Shown here in pieces: positions 7,765 through 14,451 of a stretch of DNA of 23,853 nucleotides (its first letter is position 1; every line of letters starts with the position of its first letter). The notes beneath the pieces were generated by a model. It had not been told where the DNA came from. It was given only the letters and a program-made list of their open reading frames with translations, and made no database searches. The stretch covers positions 1-23,853 of the forward strand of contig CAJMOJ010000031.1 of NCBI GenBank assembly GCA_905215035.1, read 5' to 3'. The translations under genes were made by a program, and so were the position numbers. Source of the DNA: an uncultured bacterium (GTDB lineage Bacteria; Actinomycetota; Coriobacteriia; Coriobacteriales; Eggerthellaceae).

Positions 7765-9061
7765 GGCTGGTTCCTCCTAACTGCTCGATGAAGGCATTTA
7801 CGCGTGTGACCATCTGTCCATCCGCAACATTACGTGGATCACACCCATCTCCATCAAGGACAAGGGTTGGAAAGCCCTGGGATTCAAAGGTTGTTTTTGC
7901 GAGTTGAGAGATACCTAAGGTTTGTTTACATCCCCAATGGCAAAACACGATAATCCCATCGGCATCTGCTGCTTTTGCCTGAGCAAGTGTTGTTTCAATA
8001 CGGCGTTTACCGCTACCGTTGAAGTGGTTGTAGACAATGCGTTGGGCAAGAGAGCGAACGGGATTAGATGGATCAAGCTCTATAAAAGCGTCATAGGTCA
8101 TATCGTTACCGACAAGTTCAGCATGAGCGTTGGCCCCATCAAATAAATCGCGCATGGCAAGCTGCCAGTTAGGGAGCGTGTGCATCCAGAAAATACGGGG
8201 TTTATGAGGTGTTGATTGGTCTGTTGTAGTGCGACGAGGCGCGCGCTGGGAAACATCAAGCAAGTCTTGCGCATAGCGTTTAGCGGAAGGTTGGCCCAGC
8301 ATTAAGTGGGTTGCCATCATTTCAAGCAACTCACCTGTCGTGGTAGTAGGAAGGGTAACTTCAGAGCGTTGCGCACGATATGCCTTCATAAGTTCGATGG
8401 TCTCATTTGATGTTGCTACTGCTCTCATGAATGCTTCTTCATCAAAGGGGCGTTTAAAGACATCCTCCATAGTGGCAATAAGCTCATAAAGTTGCAGCTC
8501 AACGTGATCGACTGCACGCTCGCTGGGTGTGTGGGGGATATCAACAACATAATGAGGCACACCAAAACGATGAGCCAATCGCCTAAACGATACCTGATTG
8601 GCGTCACAGGCGAGGGTGGTATTTGCTATGAGGCGTGGCGCTGGCAATACATTGGATTCGGCCATACCTATCATGGTCTTGTGATAGGAACAAAAACTCT
8701 CAGGAACATTGTTCCCTTCAGCGTAGTCTGCAAAAACACCGCAGCAGCGCGTGTTGGCAACATATGCTGAAATAACTTCGGGAAACATCGGCGTGACGTG
8801 CATGCCTGCAAGAATTTCTGCAGGCAAGAAGATGTTGATTAATACAGAGTTTTGGGGCTTAGTAAAAGTTGAAACAATCGTTTTAGCAATGTCAGCATTA
8901 AACCGCTCTACCGCACTTGCATACGTGTGTGCTCGTTGGAGTTTGCCTGACACCAAAACCCATCCGTAGGCCGCAGTTAAGATATTGCGTGCCGTTTGAG
9001 GTTCGTGAGGGATTTGATTTTCAACTGCCTGCCCGACTGCCTCAACAATATCAAAACTCAT
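7757..9061 (-). CDS. 2-hydroxyacyl-CoA dehydratase family protein (HgdB-like subunit)
   Basis: This 434-residue protein belongs to the same family as the N-terminal half of the next gene and is its likely partner in a two-subunit iron-sulfur enzyme. Visible landmarks are LPAEIL near residue 79, CC at 106-107, SFCSYHK with Cys124, TLACDANQ with Cys152, FCHWGCK with Cys374 and Cys378, and LDGDGCDPRN with Cys407, followed by a terminal region like GQxxTRxxAF. In the first motif, where the paralogous domain has Cys28, this protein has Asn76, so its cluster ligands may differ. Known relatives either dehydrate 2-hydroxyacyl-CoA or, as double-cubane proteins, reduce small molecules. No CoA-transferase, decarboxylase or acyl-CoA dehydrogenase gene is nearby to decide. 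GAGG seven bases before the ATG supports the start. It is first in the minus-strand run. Confidence 0.85.
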   Translation of the reverse strand: MSFDIVEAVGQAVENQIPHEPQTARNILTAAYGWVLVSGKLQRAHTYASAVERFNADIAKTIVSTFTKPQNSVLINIFLPAEILAGMHVTPMFPEVISAYVANTRCCGVFADYAEGNNVPESFCSYHKTMIGMAESNVLPAPRLIANTTLACDANQVSFRRLAHRFGVPHYVVDIPHTPSERAVDHVELQLYELIATMEDVFKRPFDEEAFMRAVATSNETIELMKAYRAQRSEVTLPTTTTGELLEMMATHLMLGQPSAKRYAQDLLDVSQRAPRRTTTDQSTPHKPRIFWMHTLPNWQLAMRDLFDGANAHAELVGNDMTYDAFIELDPSNPVRSLAQRIVYNHFNGSGKRRIETTLAQAKAADADGIIVFCHWGCKQTLGISQLAKTTFESQGFPTLVLDGDGCDPRNVADGQMVTRVNAFIEQLGGTSRG

Positions 9062-9120
9062 AGGATAACCTCGCGAAACGATATACCGTCACTCTGCTTG
9101 TGTCCAAAATAGACGCACCT

Positions 9121-9150
9121 TTTATGGTAGCGCTTTTTGCATCTTTTCAA
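9121..9150 (-). promoter_or_regulatory. candidate promoter of the dehydratase-sbcDC run
   Basis: Read on the minus strand, TTGAAA (9145-9150) and CATAAA (9121-9126) are separated by 18 bases. Transcription would begin near 9114 and give a leader of about 50 bases before the ATG at 9061. Confidence 0.4.
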
Positions 9151-9195
9151 ATAGAAAGATAGTCTATCGTCATCTAATAAGAGAATATCTTTAAG

Positions 9196-9267
9196 GTAGC
9201 TTTGGGTGTGGTTTTGAGCGTAGTTTTGAGCACGGTTTTAAGTGTGGTTTTGAGTGTAGTTTTGGGG
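9196..9267. repeat. six tandem 12-bp repeats in the divergent intergenic region
   Basis: Consecutive 12-base units are GTAGCTTTGGGT, GTGGTTTTGAGC, GTAGTTTTGAGC, ACGGTTTTAAGT, GTGGTTTTGAGT and GTAGTTTTGGGG, with a decayed seventh (TTGATTTTCATT) after them. The consensus is GTRGTTTTGAGY. The array lies in the 316-base gap 9062-9377 between the dehydratase run and ddh, upstream of both. It may be a multi-site operator, a length-variable spacer or a slippage product. One frame through it is open (see findings). Confidence 0.85.
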
Positions 9268-9277
9268 TTGATTTTCA

Positions 9278-9336
9278 TTAACGATTGGTTAAATCCTGCT
9301 CTTGTTCTTATCAAGAAAAAGAGGGAACGCTAGACT
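9278..9336 (+). promoter_or_regulatory. candidate ddh promoter with two small palindromes
   Basis: TTATCA (9308-9313) and TAGACT (9331-9336) are 17 bases apart and would start transcription about 35 bases before ddh. The -35 lies inside the inverted repeat TTCTT-ATC-AAGAA (9305-9317). A second inverted repeat, TTAAC-N5-GTTAA (9278-9292), lies just upstream. Both could be regulator sites. Confidence 0.3.
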
Positions 9337-9377
9337 ACTATATGCAAGAGGTTTACTAAAAAAATAGGAGAGTTGTA

Positions 9378-10364
9378 ATGGAAACGATTCGTATCGCCAT
9401 TATGGGCTACGGCAATTTAGGTCGTGGTGTTGAAGCCGCTGTTGCTCACAATAAGGATATGGAGCTGGTCGCTATTTTTACTCGTCGTGATCCTGCGACA
9501 ATTACGCCAGCAACTCCGGGTGTTGAGGTGTATTCAACAGATACCCTCGCTGATCATGTTCATGATGTTGACGTGTTGATCCTTGGTGGTGGCTCTGCAA
9601 CGGATTTGCCTGAACAAACCCCTGCATGCGCTAAGCTCTACAATGTTGTGGATTCATTTGATACGCATGCAAAAATTCCTACTCACTTTGCCAATGTTGA
9701 TGCTGCTGCAAAAGAAACTGATCATGTGGCATGTATTTCATGCGGATGGGATCCAGGCATGTTCTCAATTGCACGTTTGTACTCAAACTGCATTTTGCCT
9801 GATGGTTCTGACTATACCTTCTGGGGTCGTGGTGTTTCTCAAGGTCATTCAGATGCAATTCGTCGTATTGAGGGCGTAGTTGACGCGCGTCAGTATACCG
9901 TTCCTGTTCCTGCGGCGCTCGATGCGGTGCGTGCCGGAGAAAATCCTGAGCTTACTACGCGCCAAAAGCATACGCGTGAGTGCTACGTTGTTGCAGCAGA
10001 GGGTGCTGATAAAGCAGCTATTGAAAAGCAGATTGTGGAAATGCCTAATTACTTTGATGAGTACGACACAACGGTAACCTTTATTAGCCAGGAAGAGCTT
10101 GATCGTGATCATGCTGGTATTCCTCATGGCGGATCAGTTATTCGTACCGGTTCAACGGGCGATGGGACTAACAAGCACGTTATTGAATTTTCTTTAAAGC
10201 TTGATTCTAATCCTGAGTTTACTGGTTCAGTATTGGCAGCTGTTGCTCGTGCCGTATATCGCATGGCACAGGCAGGCGAATCAGGTTGTCGCACTATGTT
10301 CGACATTGCGCCTGCGCAGTTATCTCCTCTAACGGGGGAAGAGTTGCGCGCTCATATGCTCTAA
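9378..10364 (+). CDS. ddh: meso-diaminopimelate D-dehydrogenase
   Basis: Ddh catalyses the one-step NADPH-dependent reductive amination of L-2-amino-6-oxopimelate (tetrahydrodipicolinate) with ammonia to meso-diaminopimelate, the precursor of lysine and of the peptidoglycan cross-link. The 328-residue protein has the N-terminal nucleotide-binding loop GYGNLG at 10-15. It also has the family motifs GGGSATDLPEQ, CGWDPGMFS, WGRGVSQGHSDA and IPHGGSVI, close in order and spacing to Corynebacterium glutamicum Ddh (320 residues). AGGAGA seven bases before the ATG fixes the start. It stands alone on the plus strand, divergent from the dehydratase genes and convergent with niaR. No other lysine-pathway genes are present. 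Confidence 0.95.
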   Translation: METIRIAIMGYGNLGRGVEAAVAHNKDMELVAIFTRRDPATITPATPGVEVYSTDTLADHVHDVDVLILGGGSATDLPEQTPACAKLYNVVDSFDTHAKIPTHFANVDAAAKETDHVACISCGWDPGMFSIARLYSNCILPDGSDYTFWGRGVSQGHSDAIRRIEGVVDARQYTVPVPAALDAVRAGENPELTTRQKHTRECYVVAAEGADKAAIEKQIVEMPNYFDEYDTTVTFISQEELDRDHAGIPHGGSVIRTGSTGDGTNKHVIEFSLKLDSNPEFTGSVLAAVARAVYRMAQAGESGCRTMFDIAPAQLSPLTGEELRAHML

Positions 10365-10456
10365 TGTGTGGTTCAAAAGGGTTATACAGAACTAGACTAT
10401 AGAGAAGCAAGCTCTACCGAGTTAAAAAGATACACAAAGAAATAATGAACGTTTTT

Positions 10457-10505
10457 ACGGCTTTCGAGCGAGAGATGGTTAGAAGTTTTCAAGCTCGAAA
10501 GCCGT
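10457..10505. terminator. perfect 13-bp hairpin between ddh and niaR
   Basis: ACGGCTTTCGAGC (10457-10469) and its exact reverse complement (10493-10505) enclose a 23-base loop. The right arm lies within the last codons of niaR (T-A-F-E-L) and the niaR stop is in the loop. The only T-run, five Ts at 10452-10456, precedes the stem on the plus strand, so neither transcript ends with the usual hairpin-plus-U-tract. It probably blocks or protects 3' ends from both directions. Confidence 0.5.
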
Positions 10506-11042
10506 ATATTCTACAAGGTAGCCTTTATCCTGTAAGGCCTGTTCAATCTCATCGAGAATCTCTTCAGATTCAGCAGCAATATGGTGGAAATGATATCCGC
10601 TGGTAAGGGACATAAGCGGGGTTGAGATGCCTGACTCTAGTTCTGTAAGAAAACGCGCAACATCACGACGATTTTTTAATCCTAGCTGTGCTTCAACGCG
10701 TCCATAGGTGCGATGATTGACAAAGACATCAACAACGGTAGCCCCGTGATCGACAAAAAGATTTAGTTCGTCAGCTGTTTGATCTTGAGTGTGACGTGTT
10801 TTGAAAACGCGGGTAGGCATCTCTTGGGGTGAGGCAAGCACATAACCTCGGGCAGTAGCTTCGATGGCATATCCAGAATTACGTAAAAGGGCGATATCTT
10901 GTACTACCACTTGGCGTGTGACTCCCGTTAATTTACCTAACGCGGAGCCGGAAAGAGGATGTTCAGCCTGCGAAAGAGCTTTTAGAATTGCTTCGCGACG
11001 CTCAGTGTTAGCTATAGGCATACGGGCTTCATCACTCCTCAC
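10479..11042 (-). CDS. niaR: NiaR-type transcriptional repressor of NAD synthesis (HTH_11 + 3H domain)
   Basis: NiaR proteins sense nicotinate and repress NAD biosynthesis or niacin uptake genes. The N-terminal part (residues about 14-68) is a winged helix-turn-helix, with LSGSALGKLTGVTRQVVVQD as the recognition region. The rest is a 3H domain with His84, Glu92, His151 and His153. Their spacing matches the metal ligands I recall for the Thermotoga protein TM1266 (His79, Glu87, His146, His148). It is last in nadA-nadB-nadC-niaR and overlaps nadC by 11 bases. The listed start is a GTG. The ATG at 11021 would give a 180-residue protein, which better matches the family N-terminus, but GGAG then lies 13 bases away, so the start is uncertain. 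As an operon member it probably controls its own synthesis. Confidence 0.87.
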   Translation of the reverse strand: MRSDEARMPIANTERREAILKALSQAEHPLSGSALGKLTGVTRQVVVQDIALLRNSGYAIEATARGYVLASPQEMPTRVFKTRHTQDQTADELNLFVDHGATVVDVFVNHRTYGRVEAQLGLKNRRDVARFLTELESGISTPLMSLTSGYHFHHIAAESEEILDEIEQALQDKGYLVEYTAFELENF

Positions 11043-11883
11043 GTAAATGCTTCATACTTACATCTAAAATACCAGCCGAATGAGTAAGCGCTCCACAAGA
11101 AATGAAGTCCACACCTAAATCACGTAAAGCCATGATGCGATCAGCGGTTATGTTGCCTGAGCATTCAGTCAAAGCGTCTGTGCCAATCAGAGCGACGGCT
11201 GTATGCATAGTGGGGATATCCATATTATCAAGCATGATAATATCAGCACCAGCTTGACATGCTTGTTCAACCTGCTCGAGCGTTTCACACTCCACTTCGA
11301 TCATACTGGTAAATGATGCGACAGCGCGTGCGGCGCGTACCGCATTAGCAATGCCGCCTGCAGCTGCAATATGGTTATCTTTAAGCATGACGCTGTCGGA
11401 TAAATTAAATCGGTGGTTTGTCGCACCTCCCGCCAACACTGCAGCCTTTTCAAAAACGCGCATTCCGGGGGTTGTCTTGCGTGTATCAACAAGGGTGGTG
11501 TTGCTGCCAGAAAGCATATCAACAATAGTGCGTGTGGTGGTTGCAATGCCGCTCATACGTTGAAGGTAATTAAGAGCAGTGCGTTCTCCTGAAAGCAATA
11601 CGCGAATGTCGCCATAAAGTGTAGCCAAAAGCTGACCGTTGCTGATCCTGTCTCCTTCAGAAACGAGGAATTCGCACCGAGTATTGGAATCAAGGATATG
11701 AAAGGTGTGCTCGAAAACATCGAGTCCTGCAATGATGCCATCTTGTTTGGCGATGAGATCCACAGCACCTGCACGTGCATGGGGCATAACAGCGTATGTG
11801 GAGATATCGCCATGATCCATATCTTCTGCGAGAGCAGCTCGAATGTGCTTGTCAGCAATAAGCGTGAGAGTTGCGTAGTCCAT
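11032..11883 (-). CDS. nadC: nicotinate-nucleotide pyrophosphorylase (quinolinate phosphoribosyltransferase)
   Basis: NadC converts quinolinate and PRPP to nicotinate mononucleotide, CO2 and pyrophosphate, the last dedicated step of de novo NAD synthesis. At 283 residues it is full length. Recognisable motifs are EDMDHGDIST near the N-terminus, GERTALNYLQRMSGIAT, DTRKTTPGMR, GGATNHRFNLSDSVMLKDNHI, IEVECETLEQ and IIMLDNM, which carry the substrate-binding Arg, Lys, His, Glu and Asp residues of the family. The start lies nine bases after the nadB stop with AGGAA upstream. It overlaps the start of niaR. Confidence 0.96.
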   Translation of the reverse strand: MDYATLTLIADKHIRAALAEDMDHGDISTYAVMPHARAGAVDLIAKQDGIIAGLDVFEHTFHILDSNTRCEFLVSEGDRISNGQLLATLYGDIRVLLSGERTALNYLQRMSGIATTTRTIVDMLSGSNTTLVDTRKTTPGMRVFEKAAVLAGGATNHRFNLSDSVMLKDNHIAAAGGIANAVRAARAVASFTSMIEVECETLEQVEQACQAGADIIMLDNMDIPTMHTAVALIGTDALTECSGNITADRIMALRDLGVDFISCGALTHSAGILDVSMKHLREE

Positions 11884-11892
11884 AAGAGTTTC

Positions 11893-13167
11893 CTAGCGGC
11901 TATAGATAGTTTCAGGTGTGCTTGTTGGCAGTGCGGTATCAACGGAAACGTCGGTGAGGATAGCAGGTGTTCCCGTGAGAGAAGAGGTATAGGTAGCAGT
12001 GCTGTACTCAGCGGCGCGTTTAGCGAAAACCAAGCTTTCTAAAAGACTGTTTGAAGCAAGACGGTTTTTACCGTGGACACCATTGCAACTGGTTTCCCCA
12101 ATAGCAAAAAGACGCGGCAAGGTTGTCTCTGAATGTTTGTCTACATGTACGCCGCCCATAAAGTAGTGTTGTGCGGGAACAACAGGGATTGGTTCTTGGG
12201 TAATATCGTAGCCTTCTTCAAGACATGTTTCATAGATAGTGGGGAAATGCTGGCGAATTTCATCAGCAGGGATTCGCTCAAAAGAAAGCCAGACATGCTC
12301 TGACCCCTCTTCTTCCATTTGTGCATGTATGGCATTAGTGACAACATCGCGGGGTTGAAGTTCATCGGTAAAACGTTCTTTGCGGGCGTTGAGAAGAATT
12401 GCTCCTTCACCACGGCATGATTCAGAAATCAAAAATGCGCGTCCGGGTTTGGTGGTATAGAGACTGGTGGGATGGATTTGAACATAGTCGGTGTGTTCGA
12501 GTTCAATCTCATGGGCTGCCGCAATACGGAGTGCGTCTCCGGTAAGATGAGGGTAATTGGTGGTGTGCTCATAAAGACCACCAATACCACCGGTTGCCAT
12601 TAAGGTAGCAGAAGCCATAATGCGGGTGGTGTGCCCTTCGTTGTCTTGCGCAATCAATCCCTTGCATTCGCCTGCTTCTTCTATGATGTCGATCATGGAA
12701 GTATGCTCGCGGATTTCGATGTTGCTGCATGCTTGTACATGGCGCAAGAGGGTTGAAGTGATCTCTTTTCCCGTAATGTCTTTGTGGTAACAAATACGTG
12801 CACGGCTATGGGCTGCTTCGCGCGTGTAGGCAAGCTCTCCATTGTCTTCACGGGCAAAACGAACACCCATGCGAATAAGATCATTGATAACCGCACGAGA
12901 GGAACGAATCATAATGTCGACACTTTCATGTCGATTCTCATAGTGCCCTGCGCGTAGTGTGTCTTCAAAAAAGGCGTCATAATCTTGTTCATCATGAAGG
13001 ACACAGATGCCGCCTTGTGCAAGCATCGAGTCGCATTCTTCAACGGTTGTTTTGGTAACCATGATGATGCGGTAAGAACGAGGAAGATTAAGCGCGGCAT
13101 AGAGACCGGCTGCGCCTGTTCCCGCAATGACAACATCAGCATATTCGGTAGTAATTTCAGGGCTCAT
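11893..13167 (-). CDS. nadB: L-aspartate oxidase (short form)
   Basis: NadB oxidises L-aspartate to iminoaspartate with FAD; in anaerobes fumarate is the likely electron acceptor. The N-terminal dinucleotide loop is GTGAAG at residues 16-21. Family motifs follow: ECDSMLAQGGI, TREAAHSRARICYHKD, MATGGIGGLYEHTTN, QIHPTSLY, RGEGAILLN, LQPRDVV, HYFMGGVHVD and GETSCNGVHGKNRLASNSLLE. The protein stops after the FAD domain, with only about 45 low-complexity residues, so it lacks the C-terminal helical domain that brings E. coli NadB to about 540 residues. All catalytic motifs are retained, so it is probably active. GAAGG lies about eleven bases before the ATG. It follows nadA by 78 bases. Confidence 0.95.
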   Translation of the reverse strand: MSPEITTEYADVVIAGTGAAGLYAALNLPRSYRIIMVTKTTVEECDSMLAQGGICVLHDEQDYDAFFEDTLRAGHYENRHESVDIMIRSSRAVINDLIRMGVRFAREDNGELAYTREAAHSRARICYHKDITGKEITSTLLRHVQACSNIEIREHTSMIDIIEEAGECKGLIAQDNEGHTTRIMASATLMATGGIGGLYEHTTNYPHLTGDALRIAAAHEIELEHTDYVQIHPTSLYTTKPGRAFLISESCRGEGAILLNARKERFTDELQPRDVVTNAIHAQMEEEGSEHVWLSFERIPADEIRQHFPTIYETCLEEGYDITQEPIPVVPAQHYFMGGVHVDKHSETTLPRLFAIGETSCNGVHGKNRLASNSLLESLVFAKRAAEYSTATYTSSLTGTPAILTDVSVDTALPTSTPETIYSR

Positions 13168-13216
13168 AGTTGATAGTACCTTCTTTTATGGTTTCGTATG
13201 CGTTATAGAGATGTTC

Positions 13217-13240
13217 AGATACAGAGATACAGAGATAGAG
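13217..13240. repeat. three 8-bp tandem repeats in the nadA-nadB gap
   Basis: AGATACAG, AGATACAG and AGATAGAG follow directly, then a partial unit AGACAC that runs into the nadA stop codon. The purine-rich tract fills part of the 78-base spacer and is the only place in this operon where the genes are not tightly packed. Confidence 0.6.
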
Positions 13241-13245
13241 AGACA

Positions 13246-14214
13246 CTAATGAGAAAGTTCAAGCATCCGCACAAGTGATCCTCGTGCTGCCTCAGCAAGA
13301 TCAGGATCAAGCGTTACTTCACATAGGGGATTAGTACCTTCAAGAGCGGCTACAATTTGTTCTAACGTGATACCACTCATGTCCGGACAACAGGGCCCTT
13401 GTGCGTGAAGGGGGCAGGCATGATGAAAACCATGGTGTGCGGTCTTATCAGGTGTAGGGAAGTAAAAATGCTTATCTTGATCCTTACAGCCTTCTTCGAT
13501 GTCGTAGATAACTCCTTCTACCGTGCAAATGATATATTCATCTGCATTGCCCGAGATGGCTTCATTGATGATTCCAGAAGTGGAACCTAGGTAGTCAGCT
13601 AAAGCACGAACTTCAGCATTACATTCAGGGTGAGCAAGTATACGGGCGTGAGGATGACATGCCTTAAGATCACGTACTGATTGTGCTGTAATGGCCTGAT
13701 GGATAGGGCAGAACCCATCGTTAAAAATAAAGTTTTTATCAGGAAGTTGTTCTGCAAGGTACTGACCAAGATTTTGATCTGGAATAAAGAGGATGTTTCT
13801 TTGAGGAAGTGCAGAAACAACATCAAGAGCATTGGACGAGGTGACACATACGTCGGACCATGCTTTAATTTCTGCGGTTGAATTGACGTAACAAACAACG
13901 GCTAAATCATCCTGTGTTGCTTTAACCTCATCGACAAATTCTTGAGTGACCATGTGGGCCATAGGGCAATCTGCGGCAGGGTCAGGGAGAAGTATGGTTT
14001 TGTCAGGCGCCAAAATTTTGGCACTTTCTCCCATAAATTGCACACCCGCAAAAACAATGGTCTGATTGTCGAGTGTGGAAGCAATCTTGCTTAGTTTAAA
14101 TGAGTCTCCTACATAGTCTGCAACACGTTGGATATCTTTATTGACGTAATAGTGCGCAACAATGACAGCATCGCGCTTCTTTTTGAGCGATGTAATTTGA
14201 TCTTCTAGATCCAT
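13246..14214 (-). CDS. nadA: quinolinate synthase
   Basis: NadA condenses iminoaspartate (from NadB) with dihydroxyacetone phosphate to quinolinate, using an oxygen-sensitive [4Fe-4S] cluster with one free coordination site. The three cluster ligands can be placed by alignment with E. coli and Thermotoga NadA: Cys83 in ADCPMA, Cys169 in GFCPIH and Cys276 in CCPDM. Other motifs include AHYYVN at the start, GDSFKLS, VCYVNSTAEIKA, HPECNAEV and GSTSGI. At 322 residues it is the compact form. The ATG is preceded by AAGGGAGA at nine bases. It is the first gene of the nad operon and sits directly behind the palindromic candidate operator. Confidence 0.97.
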   Translation of the reverse strand: MDLEDQITSLKKKRDAVIVAHYYVNKDIQRVADYVGDSFKLSKIASTLDNQTIVFAGVQFMGESAKILAPDKTILLPDPAADCPMAHMVTQEFVDEVKATQDDLAVVCYVNSTAEIKAWSDVCVTSSNALDVVSALPQRNILFIPDQNLGQYLAEQLPDKNFIFNDGFCPIHQAITAQSVRDLKACHPHARILAHPECNAEVRALADYLGSTSGIINEAISGNADEYIICTVEGVIYDIEEGCKDQDKHFYFPTPDKTAHHGFHHACPLHAQGPCCPDMSGITLEQIVAALEGTNPLCEVTLDPDLAEAARGSLVRMLELSH

Positions 14215-14258
14215 AATGTATGGTCTCCCTTGGAATTCCCCTCTGGTATTGACATGGT

Positions 14259-14298
14259 AGTATGACAGATGTTCTTACAGGTGACAAGACACCTTGTA
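14259..14298 (-). promoter_or_regulatory. nad operon promoter with overlapping candidate NiaR operator
   Basis: On the minus strand TTGTCA (14282-14287) and CATACT (14259-14264) are exactly 17 bases apart, placing the start of transcription about 38 bases before nadA. The -35 lies in the middle of a palindrome: AGGTG and CACCT (14279-14294) around ACAAGA, extended by TAC and GTA outside with a one-base slip. A repressor bound here would block polymerase. Assigning it to NiaR is an inference from operon context. Confidence 0.6.
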
Positions 14299-14368
14299 GG
14301 CAACAAGTAACAATCTTTATCCATATGGCGGGTATTGTGGCTTATTGCAGGGATATAAAGCGAGTTCT

Positions 14369-14409
14369 GTTAGGATATGACCTAACAAATTAGGATATGA
14401 TCTAACAAA
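14369..14409 (+). repeat. two abutting 20-bp palindromic boxes before cysE
   Basis: TTAGGATATGAYCTAACAAA occurs twice in direct contact (14370-14389 and 14390-14409), differing at one base (C then T). In the first copy GTTAGG and CCTAAC form a perfect 6-bp inverted repeat around ATATGA; in the second it is slightly weakened. The boxes end 42 bases before the cysE start and also contain -10-like TATGAC/TATGAT. This looks like a doubled repressor or activator site controlling cysE. Confidence 0.7.
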
Positions 14410-14451
14410 AAATATTTGCTCGTGTGTTTAGATAATCAGGGAGGCGCGATA

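Noticed and set aside
9196..9267. CRISPR array
   Set aside because: The repeats are 12 bp and contiguous with no spacers, and no cas genes are present.
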